DNA from: Paracoccaceae bacterium
GTDB lineage: Bacteria; Pseudomonadota; Alphaproteobacteria; Rhodobacterales; Rhodobacteraceae
DNA: 64,000 nt
Reading direction: 5' to 3'
Assembly: GCA_027489355.1 (NCBI GenBank)
Contig: JAIXZY010000075.1
Span: 124,001-188,000 of the forward strand
This document shows positions 26,501-34,436 of the stretch, in pieces (the stretch's first letter is position 1; every line of letters begins with the position of its first letter). The translations under genes and the position numbers were made by a program. Below the pieces are notes generated by a model. The model ran no database searches and had not been told where the DNA came from. It saw only the letters and a list, made by a program, of their open reading frames with translations.

Positions 26501-26706
26501 CAATCCGGTTCAAGCCGATCCTTCTGACCGCCATCGCCGCCATGATCGGCGCGGTGGTGATCCTGGCGGACCCGATCTTCCAGGGCCTCGCGATTTCGCT
26601 GCTGTTCGGTCTGCTGTCGTCGACGCTGCTGACCGTCCTTGTCATCCCGGCGATCTACCGCGTGTTCCGCACTGAGGCGGACCCGGCGGCGGACGTCACT
26701 GCCTGA
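23500..26706 (+). CDS. RND family efflux pump permease
   Basis: A 1068-residue proton-driven inner-membrane pump with the duplicated AcrB layout: 12 helices and two large periplasmic loops. 'ISVPLVDIHVQAQGLKAADA' and 'SIGILVDDAIVVIENI' are conserved; the Asp pair in the latter relays protons. A His-rich stretch 'MHDHAGDDVHGGHHGG' sits in the mid-protein linker after the first helix bundle, which may bind metal or simply be a flexible loop. It is encoded with its adaptor, SQR and an SqrR-like repressor, so the substrate may be a sulfur compound or a toxic by-product (inference). Confidence 0.9.
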   Translation: MSKHPLGIAGGLTKAFINSALTPLFILAALAAGLVALVSLPREEEPQISVPLVDIHVQAQGLKAADAVKLVTEPLEVIVKGINDVEHVYSSTRDDAAMVTARFEVGTRSEDAILRVHDKVRANIGAIPVGIPEPLIVGRGIDDVAILTLTLSGGDLSANDLTRIARTLQTEVAKTEDVGLTYLVGDAQDAIRIEPDPDRLALYGVTLQQLAGKVAQANRTLNTGKLRDRGQMVDLVAGETLTAPAEVEHLLLTTRDGRPVYVSDVATVRYVENTKDAIVSHLAKDGVSGPAVTLAVAKRAGANAVVVAEEVLHRVEALEPKLIPEGVTVTITRDYGETANEKANELLFHLGLATVSIIALVWLAIGWREAGVVAIVIPVTILLTLFAAWVMGFTLNRVSLFALIFSIGILVDDAIVVIENIDRHWGLDRRKPRLQAAIEAVAEVGNPTIVATLTVVVALLPMLFVSGLMGPYMSPIPANASAAMIFSFFVAVIITPWLMVKIAGRADMHDHAGDDVHGGHHGGWLVRAYTAVARPVLATKRRALGFLLVTAALSFGSLALLYTRDVTVKLLPFDNKSELSVVIDLPEGSSVEATDRVARDVADVVMGLPEVTSVQTYAGTPAPFNFNGLVRHYYLRAEPQLGEVAINLVGKADRDRASHDIALDLRERLKAVKVPAGTSLKVVEPPPGPPVISTLLAEVYGPDAETRREAAALIRQAFESVPFIVDVDDSFGTQARRLRATISTDDLDFYSVQEQDVFDTLAALNGGQTVGYSHRGEGRLPIPLVVGRDKSDRVLDERFLTTPIPANALPGARGVVELGDVVTVSEEAASFPIFRHNGRDAEMVTAELAGDFEAPLYGMLAVADQIEAMDWPDGTKPEISLHGQPEDEGKVTLLWDGEWEVTFVTFRDMGAAFGVALLGIYILVVAQFGSFKLPLVILTPIPLTFLGIMFGHWLFGAPFSATSMIGFIALAGIIVRNSILLVDFIRHGGGVTVDLLIEAGAIRFKPILLTAIAAMIGAVVILADPIFQGLAISLLFGLLSSTLLTVLVIPAIYRVFRTEADPAADVTA

Positions 26707-26724
26707 TCAGAGGAGGAGACTGAA

Positions 26725-28008
26725 ATGGCACATGTCGTTGTACTCGGGGCCGGTCTTGGCGGCGCCATCATGGCTTATGAGTTGAAGGACCAGCTCAGGC
26801 CCGAGGACAAGGTGACGGTGGTCACCAAGGACCCGAAGTATCACTTCGTCCCCTCGAACCCCTGGATCGCGGTCGGCTGGCGCGAGCGGGAGGACATCAC
26901 GGTGGACCTCGCCCCCACCATGCAGAAGAAAGGGATCGACTTCATCCCCGTGGCGGCCGAGAAGCTTGTCCCCGAGGAGAACCGGATTGCCCTGGTCGAC
27001 GGGAAGTCGGTCACCTACGACTATCTGGTGATCGCGACGGGGCCGGAGCTGGCCTTCGACGAGATCGAGGGTTTCGGTCCGCAGGGGTTTACCCAGTCGA
27101 TCTGCCATATCGACCATGCCGAGGCCGCGAAGTCGGTGTTCGAGAAGCTGATTGCGAACCCCGGCCCGGTCATCATCGGCGCGGCGCAGGGGGCAAGCTG
27201 TTTCGGCCCGGCCTACGAGTTCCTGTTCATCCTGGAAACCGCCCTCCGCCGCGCGAAGGTGCGGGACCGGGTGCCGATGATTTTTGTCACCCCCGAGCCT
27301 TACATCGGGCATCTTGGCCTGGACGGGGTGGGGGACACCAAGGGTCTGCTGGAATCCGAGATGCGCGAGAAGCACATCAAGTGGATGACCAACACCCGCA
27401 TCAAGCGGGTCGAGGACGGCCACATGATCGTCGAGGAAGTGGGCGAGGACGGGGTCGCGAAGCCAGAGAAGGACCTGCCCTTCGCCTTTTCGATGATGCT
27501 GCCCGCCTTCCGGGGGATCAAGCCGGTCTCGGGGATCGAGGGGCTGTCGAACCCCAGGGGCTTCACCATCGTCGACAAGCACCAGCAGAACCCGAAGTAC
27601 AAGAACATCTTCGCCGTGGGCGTCTGCGTGGCGATCCCGCCGATGGGGCCGACTCCGGTGCCGGTGGGCGTGCCAAAAACCGGGTTCATGATCGAAAGCA
27701 TGGTCACGGCGACGGCGCACAACATCGCCAACCTGGTGCGCGGGAAAGAGCCGGACAGTGTCGGCACCTGGAACGCGGTCTGCCTGGCCGACTTCGGCGA
27801 CGGGGGCATCGCCTTCGTGGCCCAGCCGCAGATCCCGCCGCGCAACGTCAACTGGTCGTCCAGCGGGAAATGGGTCCATCTCGCGAAGGCGGGGTTCGAG
27901 AAATACTTCATCCGCAAGCTGCGGAAGGGGCAGTCCGAGCCGTTCTACGAACACCTGGCGCTGAAGGCGCTGGGGATCGACAAACTGAAAGCAACCACGA
28001 AAGGGTAA
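26725..28008 (+). CDS. sqr: Sulfide:quinone oxidoreductase, type I
   Basis: A membrane-associated FAD enzyme that oxidises sulfide to sulfane sulfur/polysulfide and passes electrons to quinone. The N-terminal 'HVVVLGAGLGGAIMAYEL' binds FAD, and 'IGAAQGASCFGPAYEF' and 'TPVPVGVPKTGFMIESM' are SQR signatures. Cysteines fall at positions 127, 159 and 353, identical to the essential trio of Rhodobacter capsulatus SQR, and the length of 427 matches. It lies 18 bp after the pump gene and 4 bp before a DUF2892 gene. Unusual in being co-transcribed with an RND system. Confidence 0.93.
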   Translation: MAHVVVLGAGLGGAIMAYELKDQLRPEDKVTVVTKDPKYHFVPSNPWIAVGWREREDITVDLAPTMQKKGIDFIPVAAEKLVPEENRIALVDGKSVTYDYLVIATGPELAFDEIEGFGPQGFTQSICHIDHAEAAKSVFEKLIANPGPVIIGAAQGASCFGPAYEFLFILETALRRAKVRDRVPMIFVTPEPYIGHLGLDGVGDTKGLLESEMREKHIKWMTNTRIKRVEDGHMIVEEVGEDGVAKPEKDLPFAFSMMLPAFRGIKPVSGIEGLSNPRGFTIVDKHQQNPKYKNIFAVGVCVAIPPMGPTPVPVGVPKTGFMIESMVTATAHNIANLVRGKEPDSVGTWNAVCLADFGDGGIAFVAQPQIPPRNVNWSSSGKWVHLAKAGFEKYFIRKLRKGQSEPFYEHLALKALGIDKLKATTKG

Positions 28009-28012
28009 CGAA

Positions 28013-28216
28013 ATGTCACTTGATGCCGCAGTTCTGCGTTTTGCCGGGGTCATGGTCCTTCTCAGCGTCGTGCTGACGGCCTATGTCTCGCCCCTGTTCG
28101 TCTGGTTCACCGTGTTCATCGGGTTGAACCTGATGCAATCGTCCTTCACCGGCTTCTGCCCGGCGGCGATGGTGTTCCGGGCGATGGGGATCAGGAAAGG
28201 CTGTGCCTTCGAATGA
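28013..28216 (+). CDS. DUF2892 (YgaP-type) small membrane protein
   Basis: A 67-residue protein with two hydrophobic helices ('FAGVMVLLSVVLTAYVSPLFVWFTVFIGLNLMQS' in outline) and the conserved 'GFCPAAMVF' motif of the YgaP membrane domain. In YgaP this part is fused to a rhodanese; here the rhodanese is absent. The conserved Cys may handle sulfane sulfur at the membrane, which fits its place between sqr and an SqrR-like repressor. It ends inside the start region of the repressor gene. Confidence 0.8.
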   Translation: MSLDAAVLRFAGVMVLLSVVLTAYVSPLFVWFTVFIGLNLMQSSFTGFCPAAMVFRAMGIRKGCAFE

Positions 28217-28538
28217 GGGGATGATGGCAGAGATTCTGGAAGGCTTCGGCGGCACGGCCGAGCAGGCCGCGAAGGCGGTGGCGCTGCTGAAGTCGCTCTC
28301 GCACGAGGGGCGGCTGCAGATCCTCTGCTGTCTGGTCGACGGCGAGCGGAACGTCACCCAGCTGGCCGAGGCGCTGGGGTCCAGTCCGGTCAGCGTCTCG
28401 CAGCAGCTGATGCGACTTCGCGCCGAGGGGATCGTGCAGACCCGGCGCGAGGGGAAGAGCGTGATCTACCAGCTGGCGCGCGAGGAGGTGGCGGCGGTGG
28501 TCACCGCGTTGCGCGACACGTTCTGCAAGACGCACTGA
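28203..28538 (+). CDS. sqrR: ArsR family repressor, SqrR/BigR/YgaV type (sulfane-sulfur sensor)
   Basis: A winged-helix dimer of 111 residues: 'KSLSHEGRLQILCCLVDGERNVTQLAEALGSSPVSVSQQLMRLRAEGIV' in outline (28-76), wing 'TRREGKSVIYQL'. Cys42 and Cys108 are 66 residues apart, the same spacing as Cys41/Cys107 of R. capsulatus SqrR, which forms a polysulfide bridge when it senses persulfide and then releases DNA. A GTG start with AGGAAAGG upstream gives near-identical numbering. ATGs at 28221/28224 are alternatives. It closes the sulfide operon and should repress it from the AT-rich operator at 22465. Confidence 0.85.
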   Translation: MPSNEGMMAEILEGFGGTAEQAAKAVALLKSLSHEGRLQILCCLVDGERNVTQLAEALGSSPVSVSQQLMRLRAEGIVQTRREGKSVIYQLAREEVAAVVTALRDTFCKTH

Positions 28539-28581
28539 GGGGCCGCGCCGCAGGAGCGTTGGCGGGCCACCGGGACCCGGG

Positions 28582-29181
28582 TCAGACCAGGTGCAATTCC
28601 CGCGCGATCATCGCGGCATGGGTGCGGTTCTTGGCGTTCAGCTTCCGGCTGAGCGTCTTGACATGCAGCTTGATCGTCACCTCTTGCAGGTCGAGCGAGC
28701 GGGCGATTTCCTTGTTCGACTTCCCCTCGCAGATGCCGCGCAGGACGTCGATCTCGCGCTGGCTGAGGTTGGATCCGGTGGCCTCGGCCGGCTGGACCAG
28801 CGCATAGGGCGTAAAGCTTTCGCCGGCCACCATGCTGCGGACGGCCTCGACCATCGCAAGGGACGGCATGGTCTTCGGCACGAACCCCGCCGCCCCGGCG
28901 CGGATCGCCTGGTCGGCCAGCGGGCGGGAGAGGTTGCCGGACAGGATCGCCACGGGGCGGCCGCGATTGGCCGAGATCATGCGGGACAGACCCTCGAGTC
29001 CGTTCATGCCGGGCATGTTCAAGTCCAGCAGCACAAGGTCGAAGCCGCCGGATTCGTCCACGGCAAGAAGCGCATCGTCCAGCGTGGGGACGGTGATGAC
29101 CGCGCCCAGGCCCTCGCCATGCAGGAAAGCTGCGATGGCCTCGCGCACAAGGTCGTGGTCATCTGCAATCAGCACCCGCAT
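28582..29181 (-). CDS. NarL/FixJ-type response regulator with LuxR DNA-binding domain
   Basis: A 199-residue two-domain regulator. The receiver has 'ADDHD' acidic residues, phospho-acceptor Asp53 in 'LVLLDLNMPGMNG' and the conserved lysine in 'GFVPKT'. The C-terminal LuxR HTH is 'LSQREIDVLRGICEGKSNKEIARSLDLQEVTIKLHVKTLSRKL' in outline. The ATG at 29181 is preferred to a TTG two codons earlier. It is divergent from a hybrid-kinase operon and is its probable partner, receiving phosphate from the kinase's HPt domain. Confidence 0.9.
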   Translation of the reverse strand: MRVLIADDHDLVREAIAAFLHGEGLGAVITVPTLDDALLAVDESGGFDLVLLDLNMPGMNGLEGLSRMISANRGRPVAILSGNLSRPLADQAIRAGAAGFVPKTMPSLAMVEAVRSMVAGESFTPYALVQPAEATGSNLSQREIDVLRGICEGKSNKEIARSLDLQEVTIKLHVKTLSRKLNAKNRTHAAMIARELHLV

Positions 29182-29372
29182 GGCCAAAGTCTGGTCGCAA
29201 CGGCCCCCTCCGTCAACGGATGATCCTGCGGCGGGGCCGGCGGTCCGGCGGCCTCGTTCGCGGCGAGGCGCAGGGAGGACTGCGGCGGCGCGGACTATGC
29301 CGATGCGCGGGTGACCCGCAACGCGGCGTGTGCAATGCTTGGCGCCGACCGTAGATCGCCGAAGGCAAAGTC

Positions 29373-29894
29373 ATGTTCGCGTGGAGACCTGCAACTGCAG
29401 CCGCCCTGGTCCTGAGTTGGATTCCGACCGCTCCGATCCTGGCCAACGGCAGCCTGCCGCAGCCCAGGGGAGAGATCATCCTGACCGTGACCGGCGACAT
29501 CGCCCGCACCAACCGGGGCGACAGCGCGGTCTTCGACCTGGCGATGCTGCGGGACCTGGGCGAGGTCCGGTTCAGGACCAGCACGCCCTGGACCGACGGG
29601 GTGCACGAATACGCCGGGGTTTCGCTGCACGATCTGGCCAGCATTCTGGGGGTAAGCCAGGGCACCCTGACTGCGACCGCGCTGAACGACTATGCCGCCG
29701 AGATCCCGGTCAGCGATGCGGTCGAGGGCGGGCCGATCCTGGCCTACATGCAGGACGGCGACGAGATGTCGGTGCGCGAGAAGGGTCCCCTGTGGCTGGT
29801 CTATCCCTATGACCAGAACGAGGCCTACCAGACGGACGTGGTCTTTTCGCGCAGCATCTGGCAGCTTCATCAGATCCACGTGTCGGTCGACTGA
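29373..29894 (+). CDS. Secreted molybdopterin-binding-domain-like protein without cysteine
   Basis: A 173-residue protein with a signal peptide (cleavage near 'PILANGSLPQ'). 'GEIILTVTGDIARTN' and 'TPWTDGVHEYAGVSLHDLASILG' follow the pattern of the sulfite-oxidase/YedY oxidoreductase molybdopterin fold. There is no cysteine in the whole protein, so the usual Mo-ligating thiolate is missing and catalytic activity is doubtful. It ends 12 bp before a membrane hybrid kinase gene. A ligand-sensing periplasmic partner of that kinase is a reasonable guess, but the fold assignment itself should be tested. Confidence 0.7.
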   Translation: MFAWRPATAAALVLSWIPTAPILANGSLPQPRGEIILTVTGDIARTNRGDSAVFDLAMLRDLGEVRFRTSTPWTDGVHEYAGVSLHDLASILGVSQGTLTATALNDYAAEIPVSDAVEGGPILAYMQDGDEMSVREKGPLWLVYPYDQNEAYQTDVVFSRSIWQLHQIHVSVD

Positions 29895-29906
29895 CGCCGG
29901 GGCGGA

Positions 29907-32480
29907 ATGGCCGGGGACCCCAACATCTTTCGTCCGCGTCCCCGCCTTCGCGGGTTGGGGGCGCTGGTCCTGGCGGCGGCGCTGGGCGCGCTCTTGCTGT
30001 CCGTCCTGGCGGTGTCCTTCTTCGCAAGCAGCGTCCAGCGAGAGGTGGATGCGCTGGCGGTGGCGAACTCGGACACGACGCAATGGACGCTTGTGCAGGC
30101 CGAGGTCGAGCTGATGGCGCTGCTGGTGGCGGCGCATCAAGCGCATGAGACTGCGGCCGACGAGCTTGCCGAAGTGCGCAAACGCTTTGATGTCCTGTAC
30201 AGCCGCGTGCAGCTGATCGAGGAGAGCCGCCAGTTCGCCGACCTGCGCGAGGAGCCGGCCGTGGCGCGCAACATCGCCACGCTGAAGGGCTTCCTGGACC
30301 GGTACACGGCGGTCGTGGACGGGCCGGACCCCGGACTTTTCGCCAGCCTGCCGGTCATGGTGACGGACCTGAACCGATTGCGGGCCACCGCGCGGGACTT
30401 CTCGTTGCTGGGCGTGCGCTTCTATGCGGAGGATTCGGACCGCAAGCGCACCGCCGTCGCGACCATGCTGACCAGGATCGGCCATGTCACCCTGGCGCTG
30501 GTGCTGGCGCTTCTGTCCGGGATCGCGGTGCTGCTGTGGCTGTACCGCCGCAGCATCCGGTCCGAGCGCGCCGCCGCCGAGGCGCGGGACCGGCTGGAAG
30601 AAGTCATCGCCACCTCGCTGGACGGGATCATCGCCACGGATGCCGAGGGGCGGATCATCGAGTACAACAGCGCAGCCGAGCGGCTGTTCGGCTATACCCG
30701 CGCCGAGGCGATGGGGCGGGACATGGGCGAGCTGGTCATTCCCGAGCCGATGCGGGCTGCCCATGCCGCGGGCCTGAAGCGGCATCGCCTGTCGGGGCAG
30801 AAGCCCCTGGCTGGCCGGTTGCTGGAGCGGCTGGAAGCGCAGCGCAAGGACGGGACGAAGTGTCTGCTGGAAATCTCGCTGTCCTCGGGCACCTATGACG
30901 GCAAGCATATCTATGTCTCGTTCCTGCGCGACATCACCGACCGGGTGGCGGCCGAGGAAGAACTGATCCGCACCCGCGACAGCGCGCTGGCGGGCGAGCG
31001 CGCGAAGGCCGGGCTGCTGGCGGTGATGAGCCACGAGATGCGGACGCCGCTGAACGGCATCCTTGGCACGATCGAGTTGTTGCAGCACACCCGGCTTTCC
31101 GCCCGGCAGGAGCGGCTCTTGACGGCGATGAAGACCTCGGCCGGGCTGCTTCTGCACCATGTGAACGGGGTGCTGAGCATGTCGCGGGCCGAGGCGGGGC
31201 AACTGGAACTGGTGACAACCGAGATCGACCCGGGCGCGCTGGTGCAGGAGCTGGTCGACAGTCAGCGGCCCGCGATCGAGGCGCAGGGCAACCGGGTCCG
31301 CTGCGACGTCCGGACAGCCCCGCGGCAAATCTGGGGCGATGCGCTGCGGCTGCGGCAGGTGATCCTGAACCTGGTCGGCAATGCCAACAAGTTCACCCGC
31401 AATGGCGAGATTCTGGTGGACTGCGACATGATCCCGGAGAGGAACGAGGTCGAGTTCCGGGTGACGGATACCGGGATCGGCATCGAGGAGAGGGACCTGG
31501 ACCGCATTTTCGAGGAGTTCCGCACGCTGGATACCAGCTACAGCCGGCAGGCCGAGGGAACGGGGCTGGGGCTGGCCATCGCGCGCCGGCTGGTGACGGC
31601 GATGGGCGGCGAGATCGGCGTGGCCAGCGAGCCGGGGGAGGGCTCGCTTTTCTGGGTGCGGCTGCCGGTCGGGGCGCCGGTGTCCCCTGCGGCCGGACCG
31701 GATGCCGACGGTGCCATCCGGCCCGAGGTGCAGGTGCCTGCGCTCGGCGGCTTGCGCGTGCTTCTGGTCGAGGACAACCCGATCAACCGGCTTGTCGCGC
31801 GCGAGATGCTGCACGCGGCGGGGCATGAGGTCGTCGAGGCGGTGGATGGCCGGGAAGGGGTGCGGATCGCGGCGGCAGAGCGGTTCGATGCGATCCTGAT
31901 GGACATCAGCATGCCCGAGATGGACGGGGTGGCGGCGACCCGGACGATCCGCGGCCAGGAGGGCCCGAACCGGGCGGCGCCGATCATCGCGCTGACCGCT
32001 CATGCCCTGCCCGAGGACACCGGTCGTTTCCTGGCGGCGGGAATCACCGAGACGCTGGTCAAGCCGCTGAGCATGGCGGCGTTGCAGCGGGCGCTGACGG
32101 GGGCGGGGGACTTCGCGGCCGAGTCGCGCGCCGTGATCGCCTCGACCTTCTGCGACCTGTCGGCCAAGCTGGGCCAGGAAAAGGCGGCGCGGCTGATCGA
32201 ACGCTTCACGGCCGAGGCGGAGGCGCTGGTCGCGCGGACGATGGCGCCGGAATGGGCTGCCACGCCCCCCGTCGAGAAGGCCGAGGCGGTGCACCGGCTG
32301 GCCGGATCGGCGGCAGTGCTGGGGGCGGGGCAGTTGCGCCGCGCCTTGCAGGACCTGGAGACCGCCTGCCGCCGGGGCGATGCCGGGGCGGAGGCGCGGG
32401 GGTTGGCAGAGCTGGCCGCGGCCTGGACCCTGACGCAGACCGAGATCCGGAGCTGCCTGGAAATCCTGACGCGCGCCTAG
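29907..32480 (+). CDS. Hybrid sensor histidine kinase (TM sensor–PAS–HisKA–HATPase–REC–HPt)
   Basis: An 857-residue inner-membrane kinase. Helices at ~15-40 and ~192-213 frame a periplasmic helical sensor rich in Ala/Glu/Leu. A PAS domain (~226-345, 'LDGIIATDAEGRIIEYNSAAERLFGYTRAEA' region), HisKA with His376 in 'SHEMRTPLNG', an ATPase domain with 'NLVGNANKFT', 'DTGIGI' and 'GTGLGLAI', a receiver with Asp666 in 'LMDISMP', and an HPt domain with His796 in 'VHRLAGSA' complete a full phosphorelay. The architecture resembles BarA/TorS. It is encoded with the cysteine-free secreted protein and divergent from a NarL-type regulator. Confidence 0.94.
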   Translation: MAGDPNIFRPRPRLRGLGALVLAAALGALLLSVLAVSFFASSVQREVDALAVANSDTTQWTLVQAEVELMALLVAAHQAHETAADELAEVRKRFDVLYSRVQLIEESRQFADLREEPAVARNIATLKGFLDRYTAVVDGPDPGLFASLPVMVTDLNRLRATARDFSLLGVRFYAEDSDRKRTAVATMLTRIGHVTLALVLALLSGIAVLLWLYRRSIRSERAAAEARDRLEEVIATSLDGIIATDAEGRIIEYNSAAERLFGYTRAEAMGRDMGELVIPEPMRAAHAAGLKRHRLSGQKPLAGRLLERLEAQRKDGTKCLLEISLSSGTYDGKHIYVSFLRDITDRVAAEEELIRTRDSALAGERAKAGLLAVMSHEMRTPLNGILGTIELLQHTRLSARQERLLTAMKTSAGLLLHHVNGVLSMSRAEAGQLELVTTEIDPGALVQELVDSQRPAIEAQGNRVRCDVRTAPRQIWGDALRLRQVILNLVGNANKFTRNGEILVDCDMIPERNEVEFRVTDTGIGIEERDLDRIFEEFRTLDTSYSRQAEGTGLGLAIARRLVTAMGGEIGVASEPGEGSLFWVRLPVGAPVSPAAGPDADGAIRPEVQVPALGGLRVLLVEDNPINRLVAREMLHAAGHEVVEAVDGREGVRIAAAERFDAILMDISMPEMDGVAATRTIRGQEGPNRAAPIIALTAHALPEDTGRFLAAGITETLVKPLSMAALQRALTGAGDFAAESRAVIASTFCDLSAKLGQEKAARLIERFTAEAEALVARTMAPEWAATPPVEKAEAVHRLAGSAAVLGAGQLRRALQDLETACRRGDAGAEARGLAELAAAWTLTQTEIRSCLEILTRA

Positions 32481-32497
32481 GGCCGGGAACATTCGCG

Positions 32498-32517
32498 CAG
32501 GGCCCCGGTTGGCCCTG
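32498..32517 (+). other. Stem-loop before the SRPBCC gene
   Basis: CAGGGCC (32498-32504) pairs with GGCCCTG (32511-32517) around CCGGTT. No T-tract follows. Just upstream is GGGAACA (32485-32491), one arm of the palindrome seen at 34360 and 36199, but without a partner arm. Confidence 0.35.
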
Positions 32518-32533
32518 GTGAAAGGAACCTGCC

Positions 32534-33154
32534 ATGACCCGTGCCTCGACGCGGATCGCGGTGCCGATCGCCCTCGCGGGGGCTGCGGTCGCGGTCTACT
32601 TCCTCACGCAGCAGTCGCGCCCCGGCCATCCGCCGGACAGCGCCCCGGGCCGCACCGCGCGGCAGGGCTGGTTCGGCGACTACAAGGTCGCGGGCCGGTC
32701 CATCACCATCGCCGCGCCCCGGCAGGAGCTGTTCGCCCGCTGGACCAACCCGGCCGAGCTGTCGCGCTTCATGCAGAATGTGCGGTCCGTGGGCGAAGGC
32801 CCCGACGGGACCTGGCGCTGGATTGTCGCCGGGCCGCTGGCCAGCGAGGTGACGCTGGTCACCCGCATCGTCGAGACCCGGAAGGGCGAGTTCCTTGCCT
32901 GGCGGTCGGTGGAGGGGTCCGAGATCGAGGCCGAAGGCAAGGTCTTCTTCCGCGATGCCCCGGCGGGTCGCGGGACGGTGGTCGAGGCGATCATCGCCTA
33001 CCAACCTCCCGCCGGAACCATCGGACACTGGATCGCCAAGGCCTTCCGCGCCGATCCGCGGATGCAGGGGCGGCACGAGCTGAAACGGCTGAAGATGCTG
33101 GTCGAGACCGGCGAGATCGCCACCGCGGCCAACCGCCGCGAGGAAAGGGCCTGA
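32534..33154 (+). CDS. SRPBCC family protein with N-terminal membrane anchor
   Basis: A 206-residue protein: a hydrophobic segment at ~8-25 ('IAVPIALAGAAVAVYFLTQQ'), then a START-like polyketide-cyclase/dehydrase fold ('GRSITIAAPRQELFARWTNPAELSRFMQNV', 'RIVETRKGEFLAWRSVEGS', 'VVEAIIAYQPPAG'). Such domains bind hydrophobic ligands. Catalysis is not predictable here. The stop is followed after one base by the ATG of a zinc alcohol dehydrogenase, a pairing often seen in alphaproteobacteria, which suggests a shared role in small-molecule or aldehyde stress. Confidence 0.82.
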   Translation: MTRASTRIAVPIALAGAAVAVYFLTQQSRPGHPPDSAPGRTARQGWFGDYKVAGRSITIAAPRQELFARWTNPAELSRFMQNVRSVGEGPDGTWRWIVAGPLASEVTLVTRIVETRKGEFLAWRSVEGSEIEAEGKVFFRDAPAGRGTVVEAIIAYQPPAGTIGHWIAKAFRADPRMQGRHELKRLKMLVETGEIATAANRREERA

Positions 33155-33155
33155 C

Positions 33156-34325
33156 ATGCGCGCACTCACGTTTCACGGCACCCACGATGTGCGGGTCGAG
33201 ACCGTCCCGGACCCCGAGATCGTCAATCCGCGCGATGCGATCATCGAGATCACCTCGACCGCGATCTGCGGGTCGGACCTGCACCTTTACGACGGGGTGA
33301 TTCCGGGGATGCAGAAGGGCGACATCCTGGGGCACGAGTTCATGGGCCGGGTGGTTGAAACCGGGCCGGGATCGACCCTGCGCAAGGGAGAGCGGGTGGT
33401 GGTGCCCTTCACCATCTCATGCGGGGGGTGCTTCTTCTGCCAGCTTGGCCAGTTCTCGGCCTGCGACAACTCCAACCCCGCGGAAAAGCAGGATGCCTCG
33501 GAAGCGGCTTACGGACATGCGATGTCCGGGATCTTCGGCTATTCGCACCTGACCGGCGGCTATCCCGGCGGGCAGGCGCAATACGCGCGGGTGCCGTTTT
33601 CCGACGTGGGACCGATCTTGGTGCCCGAGGGGATCGACGACGAGCAGGTGCTGTTCCTGTCGGATATCCTGCCGACCGGCTGGATGGCGGCGGAGAATGC
33701 GCAGATCCGGCCGGGCGATGCGGTGGCGGTCTGGGGCTGCGGTCCGGTCGGCCTTTTCGCGGTGCAGTCGGCAATGCTGATGGGGGCGGGGCAGGTGATC
33801 GCCATCGACCACCATCCGCACCGGCTGGACCTTGCCCGCGGGCTGGGAGCCGAGGTCATCGACTATACCCAGACCCATGTGCTTGAGGCGCTGATGGAGA
33901 TGACCGGCGGCATCGGCCCCGACGCGGTGATCGATGCGGTCGGGATGGAGAGCCACGGTCTTGCACCGGACAACGTGATGGACACGATCAAGCAGAAGGT
34001 CGGGATCGGCGCGGATCGCGGTCATGTGCTGCGCATGGCGCTGATGGCGGTGCGCAAGGGCGGACGGGTCTCGATCCCCGGCGTCTATGGCGGCATGGTC
34101 GACAAGTTCCCGATCGGTGCCCTGATGCAGAAGGGGGTCGAGGTGCGGACCGGCCAGACCCATGTCCAGCGCTATACCCGCGACCTCTTGAACCGGATCA
34201 TGGAGGGGCAGATCGACACGACATTCCTGATCTCGCACCGCTTGCCGCTGGAACAGGCGCCGGACGGGTATCGCAACTTCCGCGACAACCAGAACGACTG
34301 GACCAAAGTGGTTCTCAAGCCCTGA
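33156..34325 (+). CDS. Zinc-dependent alcohol dehydrogenase
   Basis: A medium-chain dehydrogenase of 389 residues. Catalytic zinc ligands are in 'TAICGSDLHLYDG' and 'GHEFMG'. The structural zinc cysteines lie in 'ISCGGCFFCQLGQFSACD'. The NAD(P) motif is 'AVWGCGPVGLFAVQSA'. The insert after the zinc loop and 'HRLPLEQAPDGYRNF' resemble glutathione-independent formaldehyde dehydrogenase-like proteins. It is translationally linked to the SRPBCC gene. Substrate unknown; an aldehyde/alcohol detoxification role is likely. Confidence 0.9.
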   Translation: MRALTFHGTHDVRVETVPDPEIVNPRDAIIEITSTAICGSDLHLYDGVIPGMQKGDILGHEFMGRVVETGPGSTLRKGERVVVPFTISCGGCFFCQLGQFSACDNSNPAEKQDASEAAYGHAMSGIFGYSHLTGGYPGGQAQYARVPFSDVGPILVPEGIDDEQVLFLSDILPTGWMAAENAQIRPGDAVAVWGCGPVGLFAVQSAMLMGAGQVIAIDHHPHRLDLARGLGAEVIDYTQTHVLEALMEMTGGIGPDAVIDAVGMESHGLAPDNVMDTIKQKVGIGADRGHVLRMALMAVRKGGRVSIPGVYGGMVDKFPIGALMQKGVEVRTGQTHVQRYTRDLLNRIMEGQIDTTFLISHRLPLEQAPDGYRNFRDNQNDWTKVVLKP

Positions 34326-34359
34326 TCCTGCCGCGTCCCTGCACCGAAACCGCCGCCCC

Positions 34360-34375
34360 TGTTCCGCAGGGAACA
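34360..34375. promoter_or_regulatory. Palindrome TGTTCC-N4-GGAACA before the EamA gene
   Basis: TGTTCCGCAGGGAACA differs by one base from the site at 36199-36214 between the crp/fnr-like gene and the 150-aa gene. Arms are six to seven bases. The two-fold symmetry and length fit a Crp/Fnr dimer site, though the sequence is not the usual TGTGA or TTGAT arm. Confidence 0.6.
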
Positions 34376-34436
34376 TCCTTCCTGCCCGGACTGCGCCACC
34401 TTGCGACCAGTCCGTTGACCGCAGGGAGAAGCGAGG

